Source: Frigoribacterium faeni
Lineage (GTDB): Bacteria; Actinomycetota; Actinomycetes; Actinomycetales; Microbacteriaceae
Assembly (NCBI RefSeq): GCF_007988805.1
Contig: NZ_BJUV01000002.1
Location: 100,988-164,987 of the forward strand
DNA: 64,000 nt
Reading direction: 5' to 3'
Under the pieces are notes generated by a model. That model ran no database searches. It was not told the origin of the DNA and worked only from the letters and a program-made list of their open reading frames with translations. The translations under genes and the position numbers were made by a program. Numbering within the stretch: the stretch's first letter is position 1; each line of letters starts with the position of its first letter. This document shows positions 47,063-55,241 of this stretch, piece after piece.

Positions 47063-48901
47063 GTGAACGAACACACCGTCCCCCTCGCCGTGGAGCCCGA
47101 CGTGAACGCCAATGCGACCGACCTGCTGATCGACCGCGCGAAGGCCACGCCCGACGCCGCCCTGTTCTCCGTGCCCGACGGCGTGGGAGGCTGGGCCGAC
47201 GTCACCGCAGCCGAGTTCCTCCATCAGGTGCGGGCTCTCGCCAAGGGCCTCATCGCCTCGGGCATCGCTCCCGGCGACGTCGTCGGCCTCATGTGCCGCA
47301 CCCGCTACGAGTGGACCCTCGTCGACTTCGCCACGTGGTTCGCCGGGGCGCTGCTCGTCCCCGTCTACGAGACGTCGTCGCCGAGCCAGGTCCACTGGAA
47401 CCTCAGCGACTCCGGTGCCGTGGCCGTGATCCTCGAGACGGCGGACCACTTCGCCCGGTTCGACGAGGTGCACCCGGAGCTGCCCGACGTGGCGAACGTC
47501 TGGCAGATCGACCTGGGGGATCTCGACAAGCTCGCGGCCGCCGGCGCCGGCGTCGCCGACGAGGAGCTCGAACGGCGCCGGAGCGCCGCGGGTCCGTCGG
47601 ATCTCGCGACGATCATCTACACGTCGGGGACGACCGGCCGCCCTCGTGGCTGCATGCTGACCCACGCCAACTTCGTCGAGACCAGCCGCAACGCCGCCGT
47701 CGCGATGGCCGACGTCGTCGCGCCGGGCTCCTCCACGCTCCTCTTCATCACGACGGCCCACGTGTTCGCGCGCTTCATCGCGGTGATGTCGGTCCACGCG
47801 GGTGTCCGGGTCGGGCACCAGGCCGACACGAAGCAGCTGCTGCCCTCGCTCGCGTCGTTCCGCCCGTCGTTCCTCCTCGCCGTCCCGCGGGTCTTCGAGA
47901 AGGTGTACAACTCGGCCGAGCAGAAGGCCGAGGCCGGAGGCCGCGGCGCCATCTTCCGCCGTGCCGTCGCCGTCGCGATCGCCCACAGCAAGGCCCTCGA
48001 CGAGGGAGTCGTCCCGCTCGGCCTGCGACTGCGGTTCGCGCTCTTCGACCGGCTCGTGTACAGCAAGCTCAAGAAGGCCATGGGCGGCAACATCCGGTAC
48101 GCCGTCTCGGGTTCCGCCCCGCTGGGCACACGACTCGGCCACTTCTTCCGCAGCCTGGACATCCGCATCCTCGAGGGATACGGCCTCACCGAGACCACGG
48201 CGCCCGCATCCGTCAACCTCGTCACGCGGTTCAAGATCGGCACGGTCGGTCCGGCCCTGCCCGGCGTGACGCTGCGCACCGACGACGACGGCGAGGTCCT
48301 GATCAAGGGCGAGAACGTCTTCGCCGGCTACTGGAAGGATCCGGAGGGCACCGCCGAGGTGCTCCGGGACGGCTGGTTCCGCACGGGAGACCTGGGGTCG
48401 CTCGACTCCGACGGCTACCTGACGATCACCGGGCGGAAGAAGGAGATCATCGTCACCGCGGGAGGCAAGAATGTCGCGCCCGCCGTGTTGGAAGACCCGA
48501 TCCGTGCGAACCCGCTCGTGGCGCAGGTGGTGGTCGTCGGAGACCAGAAGCCCTTCATCTCGGCGCTCGTCACCCTCGACACGGAGATGCTCCCGGTCTG
48601 GCTCAACAACGCGGGAGAAGCGGCCGACATGCCGCTGGCCGAGGCCGCGGAGCACCCGAAGGTGCTCGCCGAGATCCAGCGTGCGGTCGACGAGGCCAAC
48701 ACGGCGGTGTCGCGCGCGGAGTCCATCCGGAAGTTCGTCGTCCTGCCCGTCGAGCTGACCGAGCAGAGCGGCCATCTGACCCCGAAGATGAGCGTCAAGC
48801 GAGCCGTGGTGCTGAAGGACTTCGCACCGCAGATCGGTGATCTCTACACGGTGTTCCCGAGCACCGAGTCGGTCCGCACGGTCACTCCCCCGACGCGCTG
48901 A
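47063..48901 (+). CDS. Long-chain fatty acid--CoA ligase (AMP-forming)
   Basis: 612-residue adenylate-forming enzyme that activates fatty acids to acyl-CoA. Motifs are TIIYTSGTTGRPRGCMLTH (AMP-binding P-loop), GYGLTETTAP, WFRTGDLGSLDSDGYL and GRKKEIIVTAGGKNVAP with the hinge, and a C-terminal Lys in SVKRAVV. It is FadD15-like in organisation. GTG 47063 (MNEHTVPLAVEP) follows GAAGGAG at good spacing. Divergent from the ROK kinase gene. Confidence 0.94.
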   Translation: MNEHTVPLAVEPDVNANATDLLIDRAKATPDAALFSVPDGVGGWADVTAAEFLHQVRALAKGLIASGIAPGDVVGLMCRTRYEWTLVDFATWFAGALLVPVYETSSPSQVHWNLSDSGAVAVILETADHFARFDEVHPELPDVANVWQIDLGDLDKLAAAGAGVADEELERRRSAAGPSDLATIIYTSGTTGRPRGCMLTHANFVETSRNAAVAMADVVAPGSSTLLFITTAHVFARFIAVMSVHAGVRVGHQADTKQLLPSLASFRPSFLLAVPRVFEKVYNSAEQKAEAGGRGAIFRRAVAVAIAHSKALDEGVVPLGLRLRFALFDRLVYSKLKKAMGGNIRYAVSGSAPLGTRLGHFFRSLDIRILEGYGLTETTAPASVNLVTRFKIGTVGPALPGVTLRTDDDGEVLIKGENVFAGYWKDPEGTAEVLRDGWFRTGDLGSLDSDGYLTITGRKKEIIVTAGGKNVAPAVLEDPIRANPLVAQVVVVGDQKPFISALVTLDTEMLPVWLNNAGEAADMPLAEAAEHPKVLAEIQRAVDEANTAVSRAESIRKFVVLPVELTEQSGHLTPKMSVKRAVVLKDFAPQIGDLYTVFPSTESVRTVTPPTR

Positions 48902-48952
48902 GGCGCGACGTCGGACGAGGTGTCGGGCGACCCCGCACCAGGGCGTCATCCG

Positions 48953-49450
48953 TCAGGAACGCCACCAGTCGCTCGTCCGGATCTCTCGCATGGCCTCGCG
49001 CCGGGTCTCCGGTTCGAGGGTCATGACGTAGAGGGTGCCGTCGAGGTGGTCCGTCTCGTGCTGCAGGGCCTGGGCCATGAGCCCCGTCCCCTCGAGCACC
49101 ACCTTCTGACCGTCGAGGTCGAGCCCCTCCACCCGGGCGTACGACCACCGGGGCGTCGGGAACCAGAAGCCGGGCACCGAGAGGCAGCCCTCGTCGACGA
49201 GCTCCTTCTCGCCGGAGACCTCGACGATGACGGGGTTCAGCACGTAGCCGACCTCGCCGTCGACGTTGTAGCTGAAGGCGCGCAGATTCACCCCGATCTG
49301 GCTCGCGGCGACGCCCGCCCGACCGGGCTCGCGGACGGTGTCGAGAAGGTCGTTCACGAGGGACGCCAGTCGGGGATCGCCGATCGTGACGGGGTCGGAC
49401 GGCGACCGGAGGACCGGGTCTCCGAACAGACGGATGGATCTCACGCTCAC
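48953..49450 (-). CDS. def: Peptide deformylase
   Basis: 165-residue metalloenzyme that removes the formyl group from new proteins. The three motifs are GVAASQIG (form of GxGLAAxQ), EGCLSVPG and QHETDHLDG (HExxH). GTG 49450 ([13 protein letters not shown]) is preferred because AGGAGG lies 8 nt upstream; GTG 49459, three codons earlier, would put that site too close. Confidence 0.95.
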   Translation of the reverse strand: MSVRSIRLFGDPVLRSPSDPVTIGDPRLASLVNDLLDTVREPGRAGVAASQIGVNLRAFSYNVDGEVGYVLNPVIVEVSGEKELVDEGCLSVPGFWFPTPRWSYARVEGLDLDGQKVVLEGTGLMAQALQHETDHLDGTLYVMTLEPETRREAMREIRTSDWWRS

Positions 49451-49526
49451 GGCGTGCACCTCCTGGTTCGTGGGGCGGGGTGGAGTGGGACACCAGAATG
49501 CGTCTCGTCGACGTGGCTTTTAGGTG

Positions 49527-49550
49527 CTTCAACAGTAGTGAAGGTATCGT
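49527..49550 (+). promoter_or_regulatory. Leaderless promoter of parA with overlapping inverted repeat
   Basis: -10 TATCGT (49545-49550) lies 7 nt before GTG 49558. Immediately upstream, CTTCA (49527-49531) and TGAAG (49539-49543) form an inverted repeat in the -35/-10 spacer, a good place for a repressor or a MerR-type regulator to bind. Confidence 0.5.
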
Positions 49551-49557
49551 GTGGCGC

Positions 49558-50370
49558 GTGCATGTACTCAGCGTCAGCTCTCTCAAGGGGGGCGTCGGCA
49601 AGACGACCGTGACGCTCGGACTCACGTCGGCTGCCTTCGCCAAAGGCCTCAGGACCCTCGTCGTCGACCTCGATCCGCAATCGGACGTCTCGACCGGCCT
49701 CGACATCACCGTCGCGGGGCACCTCAACGTGGCCGACGTCCTGGCGTCTCCGAAGGAGAAGACCGTCCGGGCCGCCATCGCCCCCAGCGGCTGGACCAAG
49801 GGCCGTCAGGGCAAGATCGACGTCATGATCGGCAGTCCGTCGGCGATCAACTTCGACGGCCCCCACCCCTCCATCCGCGACATCTGGAAGCTCGAGGAGG
49901 CCCTCGCCAACGTCGAGGCCGACTACGACCTCGTCCTGATCGACTGCGCCCCCTCCCTCAACGCCCTCACCCGCACGGCCTGGGCGGCCTCCGACCGCGT
50001 GACGGTCGTGACGGAGCCCGGGCTGTTCAGCGTCGCCGCCGCCGACCGCGCCCTCCGCGCCATCGAGGAGATCCGTCGCGGCCTGTCTCCCCGCCTGCAG
50101 CCCCTCGGCATCATCGTCAACCGCGCTCGTGTCCAGTCCGTCGAGCACCAGTTCCGCATCAAGGAGCTCCGCGACATGTTCGGACCTCTCGTGCTGAGCC
50201 CCCAGCTGCCCGAACGGACGTCGCTGCAGCAGGCCCAGGGAGCCGCGAAGCCTCTGCACGTCTGGCCTGGCGAGAGCGCCCAGGAGATGGCGCGCAACTT
50301 CGATCAGCTCCTCGAGCGCATCATGCGGACGGCGAAGATCGGCGACTACGCCGAGCCGGCCACCCGATAG
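49558..50370 (+). CDS. ParA/MinD-type P-loop ATPase
   Basis: 270-residue ParA-family ATPase. The deviant Walker A KGGVGKTT is at residues 10-17, with VVDLDPQSDVSTGLD (A') and VLIDCAPSLNALT (Walker B) following. It could position DNA or another cargo. No parB and no parS-like site lie beside it, so it is not the chromosomal parAB pair; it sits instead beside the MerR/FHA genes. GTG 49558 (MHVLSVSSLKGG) is chosen from the -10 box 7 nt upstream. Confidence 0.92.
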   Translation: MHVLSVSSLKGGVGKTTVTLGLTSAAFAKGLRTLVVDLDPQSDVSTGLDITVAGHLNVADVLASPKEKTVRAAIAPSGWTKGRQGKIDVMIGSPSAINFDGPHPSIRDIWKLEEALANVEADYDLVLIDCAPSLNALTRTAWAASDRVTVVTEPGLFSVAAADRALRAIEEIRRGLSPRLQPLGIIVNRARVQSVEHQFRIKELRDMFGPLVLSPQLPERTSLQQAQGAAKPLHVWPGESAQEMARNFDQLLERIMRTAKIGDYAEPATR

Positions 50371-50419
50371 GTCGCCGTCGGCGCGACCGGCGGCGGACGC
50401 CGACAGGCTCCGAGACGAG

Positions 50420-50451
50420 ACGAGCCTCCACCCGATCGGGTGGAGGCTCGT
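50420..50451. terminator. Bidirectional terminator between parA and merR genes
   Basis: Perfect 14-bp stem ACGAGCCTCCACCC with its complement around loop GATC, between convergent genes; TCTCC follows on the plus strand. Confidence 0.8.
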
Positions 50452-50471
50452 TCTCCGTCGTGGACGGTCGG

Positions 50472-51020
50472 TCAGCTGGCGCGGGAGTCGCGTCGAGCAG
50501 CGAGCTCGTCGGCGGGATCCGCAGCCGGCGTGCTGTCGAGCTCGACGAGGCTCGACTCGACCTCGCGGAGCACCTTGCCGACCGCGATGCCGAAGACACC
50601 CTGACCCCTGCTCACGAGGTCGATGACCTCGTCGTTCGACGTGCACAGGTAGACGCTCGCCCCGTCCGACATGAGGGTCGTCTGGGCGAGGTCGCTGACG
50701 CCCGACTCACGGAGCTGATTGACGGCCGTGCGGATCTGCTGCAGCGAGATGCCCGTGTCGAGGAGGCGCTTGACGAGCTTGAGGACGAGGATGTCGCGGA
50801 AACCGTAGAGACGCTGGGAACCGGAGCCTGCGGCCCCGCGGATGGTGGGCTCGACGAGTCCGGTCCGCGCCCAGTAGTCGAGCTGCCGGTAGCTGATGCC
50901 TGCCGCGCGAGCAGCGACGGTGCCGCGGTAACCGCTGTCGGCGTCCAGGTCGGGCATCCCGTCGGTGAACAGCAGACCCAGCTCGTAGCGGGATCCCTCG
51001 GGGGAACCTGACTCACTCAT
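50472..51020 (-). CDS. MerR family transcriptional regulator, Rv1830-like
   Basis: 182-residue regulator. The winged helix-turn-helix reads YRGTVAARAAGISYRQLDYWARTGLVEPTI and continues with SQRLYGFRDILVLKLVKRLLDTGISLQQI. A dimerisation helix and an unusual C-terminal part containing LYLCTSNDEVIDLVSRGQGVF follow, as in Rv1830-type proteins rather than metal-sensing MerR. Gene order FHA / MerR / MerR is conserved with Rv1827-Rv1828-Rv1830. Confidence 0.9.
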   Translation of the reverse strand: MSESGSPEGSRYELGLLFTDGMPDLDADSGYRGTVAARAAGISYRQLDYWARTGLVEPTIRGAAGSGSQRLYGFRDILVLKLVKRLLDTGISLQQIRTAVNQLRESGVSDLAQTTLMSDGASVYLCTSNDEVIDLVSRGQGVFGIAVGKVLREVESSLVELDSTPAADPADELAARRDSRAS

Positions 51021-51056
51021 GCAGCTGCCTTCCACTGTTGTTCGTCCACACCCGCA

Positions 51057-51067
51057 ACATTCAATGT
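51057..51067. promoter_or_regulatory. Palindrome upstream of the Rv1830-like gene
   Basis: ACATT-C-AATGT, flanked by CCCG and CGGG, 37-47 bases before the start codon. A wider view gives AACATTCAA (51056-51064) and TTGATGGTT (51073-51081), near-complementary arms. Plausible MerR operator. Confidence 0.4.
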
Positions 51068-51177
51068 CGGGTTGATGGTTTGACCTGGACCCACGGTACC
51101 CACATCTGGACGTCCACCCGGCGACATTCGCTCGGTGCCCCCGGCGTGTCGAGGATATTCCTCGCGACGGCCGCCGT

Positions 51178-51876
51178 CTACGTGTCGAGACGGTCGAGGG
51201 CCGACCGGACGAGCGCGCGACGCACGACGTCGAGCTGCTCGGCGAGCTCGCGGGAGAGCTCGGCGACCCGGGCCCGGCCCGCCGAATCACGGCGCCGGGC
51301 CACCGAGGCCACGGCGGATTCGATGAGGTCGAGCTCCCGTTCGGCGGCGACACGGACGGTGCGGAGGTGACGGGGTTCGATTCCCGTCTTCGTGAGCTCG
51401 ACGAGGGCCGTGAGCATGGTCACCGAGTCGTCGCCGTGGAACTCGGCGGCCGGCAGCAGGGACGCCGCCACGGCATCGTCGAGCAGAGCACGGGTCGCGC
51501 CGGTCTGCGCGACCAGCTCGTCTCGCGATAGCCGACGCGGGCTCGTCACCAGGGAGACCGAGCCCGCCCCCGCGGGCAGGGCCGTCGGACGCCCTGCGTC
51601 GAGGTCGGCGAGGTGCTGCCTGATCACCTTCAACGGCAGGTAGTGATCGCGTTGCAGACCGAGGATGAACCGCAGCCGCTCGACGTCGACGGACGAGAAC
51701 TTGCGATAGCCCGACGGCGTGCGCACCGGCGTCACGAGCTCGCGCTCCTCGAGGAAGCGCAGCTTGCTGTTGCTCAGATCGGGGAACTCGGGCTTCAGCC
51801 GCGACAGCACCTGTCCGATGGTCAACAGATCTGACGGCCCGGTCTGCGTCGACCGGGCGGCGGCAGGACGGGGCAC
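51178..51876 (-). CDS. MerR family regulator, Rv1828/FtsR-like
   Basis: 232-residue regulator with LLTIGQVLSRLKPEFPDLSNSKLRFLEERELVTPVRTPSGYRKFSSVDVERL as its winged helix-turn-helix and a second MerR-like helical domain in the C-terminal half (RRLSRDELVAQTGATRALLDDAV). This two-part layout matches Rv1828 and FtsR of Corynebacterium, which activates ftsZ. GTG 51876 overlaps the stop codon of the FHA gene by one base, so they are cotranscribed. Confidence 0.9.
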   Translation of the reverse strand: MPRPAAARSTQTGPSDLLTIGQVLSRLKPEFPDLSNSKLRFLEERELVTPVRTPSGYRKFSSVDVERLRFILGLQRDHYLPLKVIRQHLADLDAGRPTALPAGAGSVSLVTSPRRLSRDELVAQTGATRALLDDAVAASLLPAAEFHGDDSVTMLTALVELTKTGIEPRHLRTVRVAAERELDLIESAVASVARRRDSAGRARVAELSRELAEQLDVVRRALVRSALDRLDT

Positions 51877-52364
51877 TACTTGATCGCCAGGTGCGCCAGG
51901 TCGACGCGCGACGCGTAGAACGTGAGTCGGAACTTGCCGACCTGCACCTCGGCGCCGTCGCTGAGGAGCGCCTCGTCGATCCGGACGCCGTCGAAGTAGG
52001 TGCCGTTCAGGGAGCCGAGGTCGCTCACGCTGAAGGTCGTGCCGTGACGACGGAACTCGGCGTGCTTCCGACTGACCGTGACGTCGTCGAGGAAGATGCC
52101 GGCGTCGGGGTGCCGACCGGCGACCGTGACGTCGGAGTCGAGGAGGAACCGGGCGCCGATGTTCGGTCCGCGGCGGACGACGAGCAGCGCCGAGCCGGAC
52201 GGGAGCGCCGCGACGGCCTCGCGTTCGTCGGTCGAGACGCCACCTTCGAGTGCCGCCAGCTGGGCCTGGAACTCTTCGTTGAAACTCAGGGTGGTGTCGA
52301 CCTCGCGATGAGTGCTCTGAGCACCGGGGTGCTCGCCGGGTACCTGGTTGGCGGGCTCTGCCAT
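51876..52364 (-). CDS. FHA domain protein of the GarA/OdhI type
   Basis: 162-residue forkhead-associated protein that in relatives inhibits 2-oxoglutarate dehydrogenase and steers carbon versus glutamate flow. The N-terminal phospho-site region has EVDTTLSF (Thr24, Thr25), the counterpart of ETTS. The FHA domain (about 62-155) has the phosphothreonine-binding residues Arg84 (GRHPDAG), Ser98 (VSRKHAEF) and Asn120 (GSLNGTYFDG). ATG 52364 follows GGAGG. A candidate -10 TACGCT is at 52387-52392 (minus strand). Confidence 0.93.
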   Translation of the reverse strand: MAEPANQVPGEHPGAQSTHREVDTTLSFNEEFQAQLAALEGGVSTDEREAVAALPSGSALLVVRRGPNIGARFLLDSDVTVAGRHPDAGIFLDDVTVSRKHAEFRRHGTTFSVSDLGSLNGTYFDGVRIDEALLSDGAEVQVGKFRLTFYASRVDLAHLAIK

Positions 52365-52597
52365 CGTGGACCTCCTTCGATCTCCCAGCGTATCGGAAGT
52401 CGGCACCCCCTCCGCAACGTATTCGACCGACTCCATTCCCCCGACGGATGGAGTCGGCCATCAGGGCGGTTCCTCGTGTCGTTCGGAGCCCCTCCTCACG
52501 GAACTCCCGACCGCCTCCAGGGTCAGTCATAGGGATTCCTTGGGATCGGGCGCTTGCATGATCTCACCGTCATCACCACCGCCACAGGAGGCACCCC

Positions 52598-54109
52598 ATG
52601 AACGACCGCGAGAGCGACGCCACGAACGGCACGCACGACGACGACGCCACGACCGTGACGCCCTCGACGGCTGACAGCGCACCGCACGCCGAACAGATCG
52701 GCACCGCACCCGAGCCGGCACCCGGCTCCGACCGAGCCCGGATCCTTCCGCACGTCACCGGCTCGTCCGACGCCCGCTACGTGAACGCCGCAGCCCCCTC
52801 GTGGATGGGCCGCCCCGACGACGCCCACCAGGCCTACGACGCCCGCCAGGCGCACCCCTCCTCCGGACCGACCGGCGTCCCCGCCGCCTTCGCCGCCCCG
52901 AGGAAGCGGACCCGGCCGAAGCGCTGGATGCTGCTGACCGGTGCGGCCGCGGCGCTCGTGATCGGCGTCGGAGGAGCAGGAGGCGCGGCGTACGCCATCG
53001 GCCACACCGCCGGCATCGCAGCCGCGAACGCCGCGTCCCAGCAGCAGTCGATCGAGCTCGCCCCGCAGTACACGTCGCCCCAGGGCGGCACCGGCACGTC
53101 GCCCTTCGGGGGCAGCCAGGGCACCGACGGCACCCAGGGCGGGACGGGCGACTCGCAGGGGTCGACGGGCGCGACCGAATCGACGGCCACCCCCGCGACC
53201 GCGGACGAGACCGCCGGCGTCGTCACGATCGTCTCGACCCTCAACTACGACGACTCCTACAAGTCGGCGGGCACCGGCATGATCCTCGATGCCGACGGCC
53301 TCATCCTGACGAACAACCACGTCGTTCAGGGAGCCACGAGCATCGAGGTGACCGACGAGACCACCGGCCGGACCTACACGGCCGACGTCGTCGGCACGGA
53401 CGCGACCAACGACGTCGCCGTGCTCCAGCTGCAGGGGGCGAGCGGCCTCACCCCCGTGTCCTTCGCGGACTCGGACGGAGTCGCGACCGGCGACAGCGTG
53501 CACTCCACCGGCAACGCCGAGGGCACGGGAGACCTGGTCACGGCCGAGGGCAGCGTCCTGTCCACCGACCAGTCCATCCAGGTGCAGAGCGAGACGGGTT
53601 CCGGCAGCGAGTCGCTGTCCGGCCTGATCGAGATCCAGTCGGACGTCGTCTCCGGCGACTCCGGCGGACCGCTGCGGAACGCGGACGGCGACGTGGTCGG
53701 CATCGTCACCGCAGCGTCCTCGGGCAGCACGCCGATCACCGGCTACGCCATCCCCGCCGACGACGCTCTGTCGATCGCCAAGCAGATCGTGGCCGGCGAC
53801 GGAAGCGACACGATCCAGATCGGACTGCCCGCGTTCCTCGGCGCGCAGATCTCCGACGCCACGACCGGCGGCACCACCGCGGGAGTCACCATCGCCGGCA
53901 CCGTCGCGGGAAGCGCCGCGGAATCCGCCGGTCTCGTCGCGGGCGACACGATCACGGCGATCGACGGCACCGCCGTCGCGAACGCCTCCGCCTTGACGGC
54001 GGCGATCCAGGCCCACGAGTCGGGCGACCAGGTGTCGGTCGCCTGGACCGATGCGGCCGGAGCCTCGCACACCGCGACCGTCCCCCTGGGCGACGGCCCC
54101 GCCGCCTGA
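52598..54109 (+). CDS. HtrA-like serine protease with PDZ domain
   Basis: 503-residue membrane-anchored protease of family S1C for envelope protein quality control. A disordered acidic cytoplasmic N-terminus (1-105) and one helix (about 110-135) are followed by a Gly/Ser/Thr-rich linker (155-200). The protease domain has His241 (LTNNHVV), Asp272 (TNDVAVL) and Ser355 (SGDSGGPL), and one PDZ domain (about 400-495) completes it. ATG 52598 follows AGGAGG. Confidence 0.95.
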   Translation: MNDRESDATNGTHDDDATTVTPSTADSAPHAEQIGTAPEPAPGSDRARILPHVTGSSDARYVNAAAPSWMGRPDDAHQAYDARQAHPSSGPTGVPAAFAAPRKRTRPKRWMLLTGAAAALVIGVGGAGGAAYAIGHTAGIAAANAASQQQSIELAPQYTSPQGGTGTSPFGGSQGTDGTQGGTGDSQGSTGATESTATPATADETAGVVTIVSTLNYDDSYKSAGTGMILDADGLILTNNHVVQGATSIEVTDETTGRTYTADVVGTDATNDVAVLQLQGASGLTPVSFADSDGVATGDSVHSTGNAEGTGDLVTAEGSVLSTDQSIQVQSETGSGSESLSGLIEIQSDVVSGDSGGPLRNADGDVVGIVTAASSGSTPITGYAIPADDALSIAKQIVAGDGSDTIQIGLPAFLGAQISDATTGGTTAGVTIAGTVAGSAAESAGLVAGDTITAIDGTAVANASALTAAIQAHESGDQVSVAWTDAAGASHTATVPLGDGPAA

Positions 54110-54122
54110 CCGGGCCGCACCC

Positions 54123-54164
54123 GACGTGCCCGTCGTCGCCCCGTGGGGCGGTGGCGGGCACGTC
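54123..54164. terminator. Bidirectional terminator between htrA-like and NUDIX genes
   Basis: Outer stem GACGTGCCCG / CGGGCACGTC and inner stem CGCCCC / GGGGCG separated by internal loops, between convergent stop codons. Confidence 0.75.
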
Positions 54165-54202
54165 GTCGTCGGGGCGGCGACTCGTCGGGCGATGCGCCTC
54201 GA

Positions 54203-55096
54203 TCAGGTGCGGACGAGAGCGTCGAGGAGGCGCGTCGGGCCCACGACGTCGGCCCCGAGGCGTTCGACGCGAGCCGCGAGTCCCCGGTCGGCCGTGACCA
54301 CGACGACCCGCGCCTCCTCGGAGGACGTCAGGATCGATTCGACGCGCGCGACGACGGCGGCGTCGCCGTCGGCGTCCGCACGGTCGACGAGGAGCCCCTC
54401 GGCCGGTCCCGTCGCCTGACGGGCCTCGCCCTCGAGCACGACGGTGGTCGACGGCCACCACGAGGTCGGAGCCCCCGGACCGGAGGCGGGCGCATCGACG
54501 AAGAGGGCGGAGGGGAGGCCTCCGTCGATCGCCGCCGAGAGGTCGCCGAGGAGGCGCGTGGCCGCCCCCGCACGATCGCGCCACCAGCCGTCGGGGCGCG
54601 ACCCGACCACGTTCGCCGCGTCGACGACGAGGTGGAGATCGGTGTCCAGGTGCGCCGACAGACCGGGCCAGGACGTCGCGAACCCGGGATGGAGAGGGAG
54701 CGTGTCGATATCGGAACGAGGGACCCAGCGCAGTTCGAGGCTCTCGGCGTCGGACACGACGGCCGTGAACGGGGTGCGGACACGCGCCGCGATCGTCGTG
54801 TACGACCAGAACCCGAGATCGAGCTCGGAGGCGAACAGCAGGCGGAGGGACTCACCCGGCACGGCCGCCTCCTCGCCGCTCTCGCGCAGGGCGCCGTCGA
54901 CCGCGCTCTCGTCGAACTGCCGGGCGCCGCCGGGGAGACCCCAGGTGCCCCCGAAGTGGCTCCACTCGGCTCGGTGCTGCAGCAGCACGCGGTCGTCCGG
55001 GTCGACGGCGAGGAGGCCGGCGGCTCCGGCACGACCCCAGAAGCGACGGCCGTCGGGGCTCTCGACCCAGCCGTCGGCAGGTCCGTGGATGGTCAC
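54203..55096 (-). CDS. NUDIX hydrolase fused to a C-terminal NYN/PIN-like domain
   Basis: 297 residues. The N-terminal domain (about 22-140) has a NUDIX box, GARQFDESAVDGALRESGEEAAV (residues 57-79), with the REx2EE core intact. After LSAHLDTDLH the C-terminal domain (about 150-297) starts LVVDAANVVGSRPDGWWRDR and holds the acidic residues Asp159, Asp241/243 and Asp270 (VVTADRGL), as in YacP-like NYN ribonucleases. A protein joining nucleotide-diphosphate hydrolysis with an RNase-like domain suggests RNA end processing, but this is inference. Starts at GTG 55096. Confidence 0.85.
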   Translation of the reverse strand: MTIHGPADGWVESPDGRRFWGRAGAAGLLAVDPDDRVLLQHRAEWSHFGGTWGLPGGARQFDESAVDGALRESGEEAAVPGESLRLLFASELDLGFWSYTTIAARVRTPFTAVVSDAESLELRWVPRSDIDTLPLHPGFATSWPGLSAHLDTDLHLVVDAANVVGSRPDGWWRDRAGAATRLLGDLSAAIDGGLPSALFVDAPASGPGAPTSWWPSTTVVLEGEARQATGPAEGLLVDRADADGDAAVVARVESILTSSEEARVVVVTADRGLAARVERLGADVVGPTRLLDALVRT

Positions 55097-55241
55097 GACG
55101 TCGAGCTTGCCACACGCACGGCGGGCGACGACCCAACCGATCGTCGGTGGACTCCGAACAAGGCTCGGGCTGGCCCGGAACCCGATGTCGGGTCAGCCTG
55201 CCCGGGGCACGATGCTGCGCGGGATCGACGGGCCGTCGGCG

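Noticed and set aside
49558..50370. Chromosomal parAB partition locus or origin region
   Set aside because: There is no parB, no GTTTCACGTGAAAC-like parS site and no dnaA/gid genes nearby; the neighbours are MerR and FHA genes.
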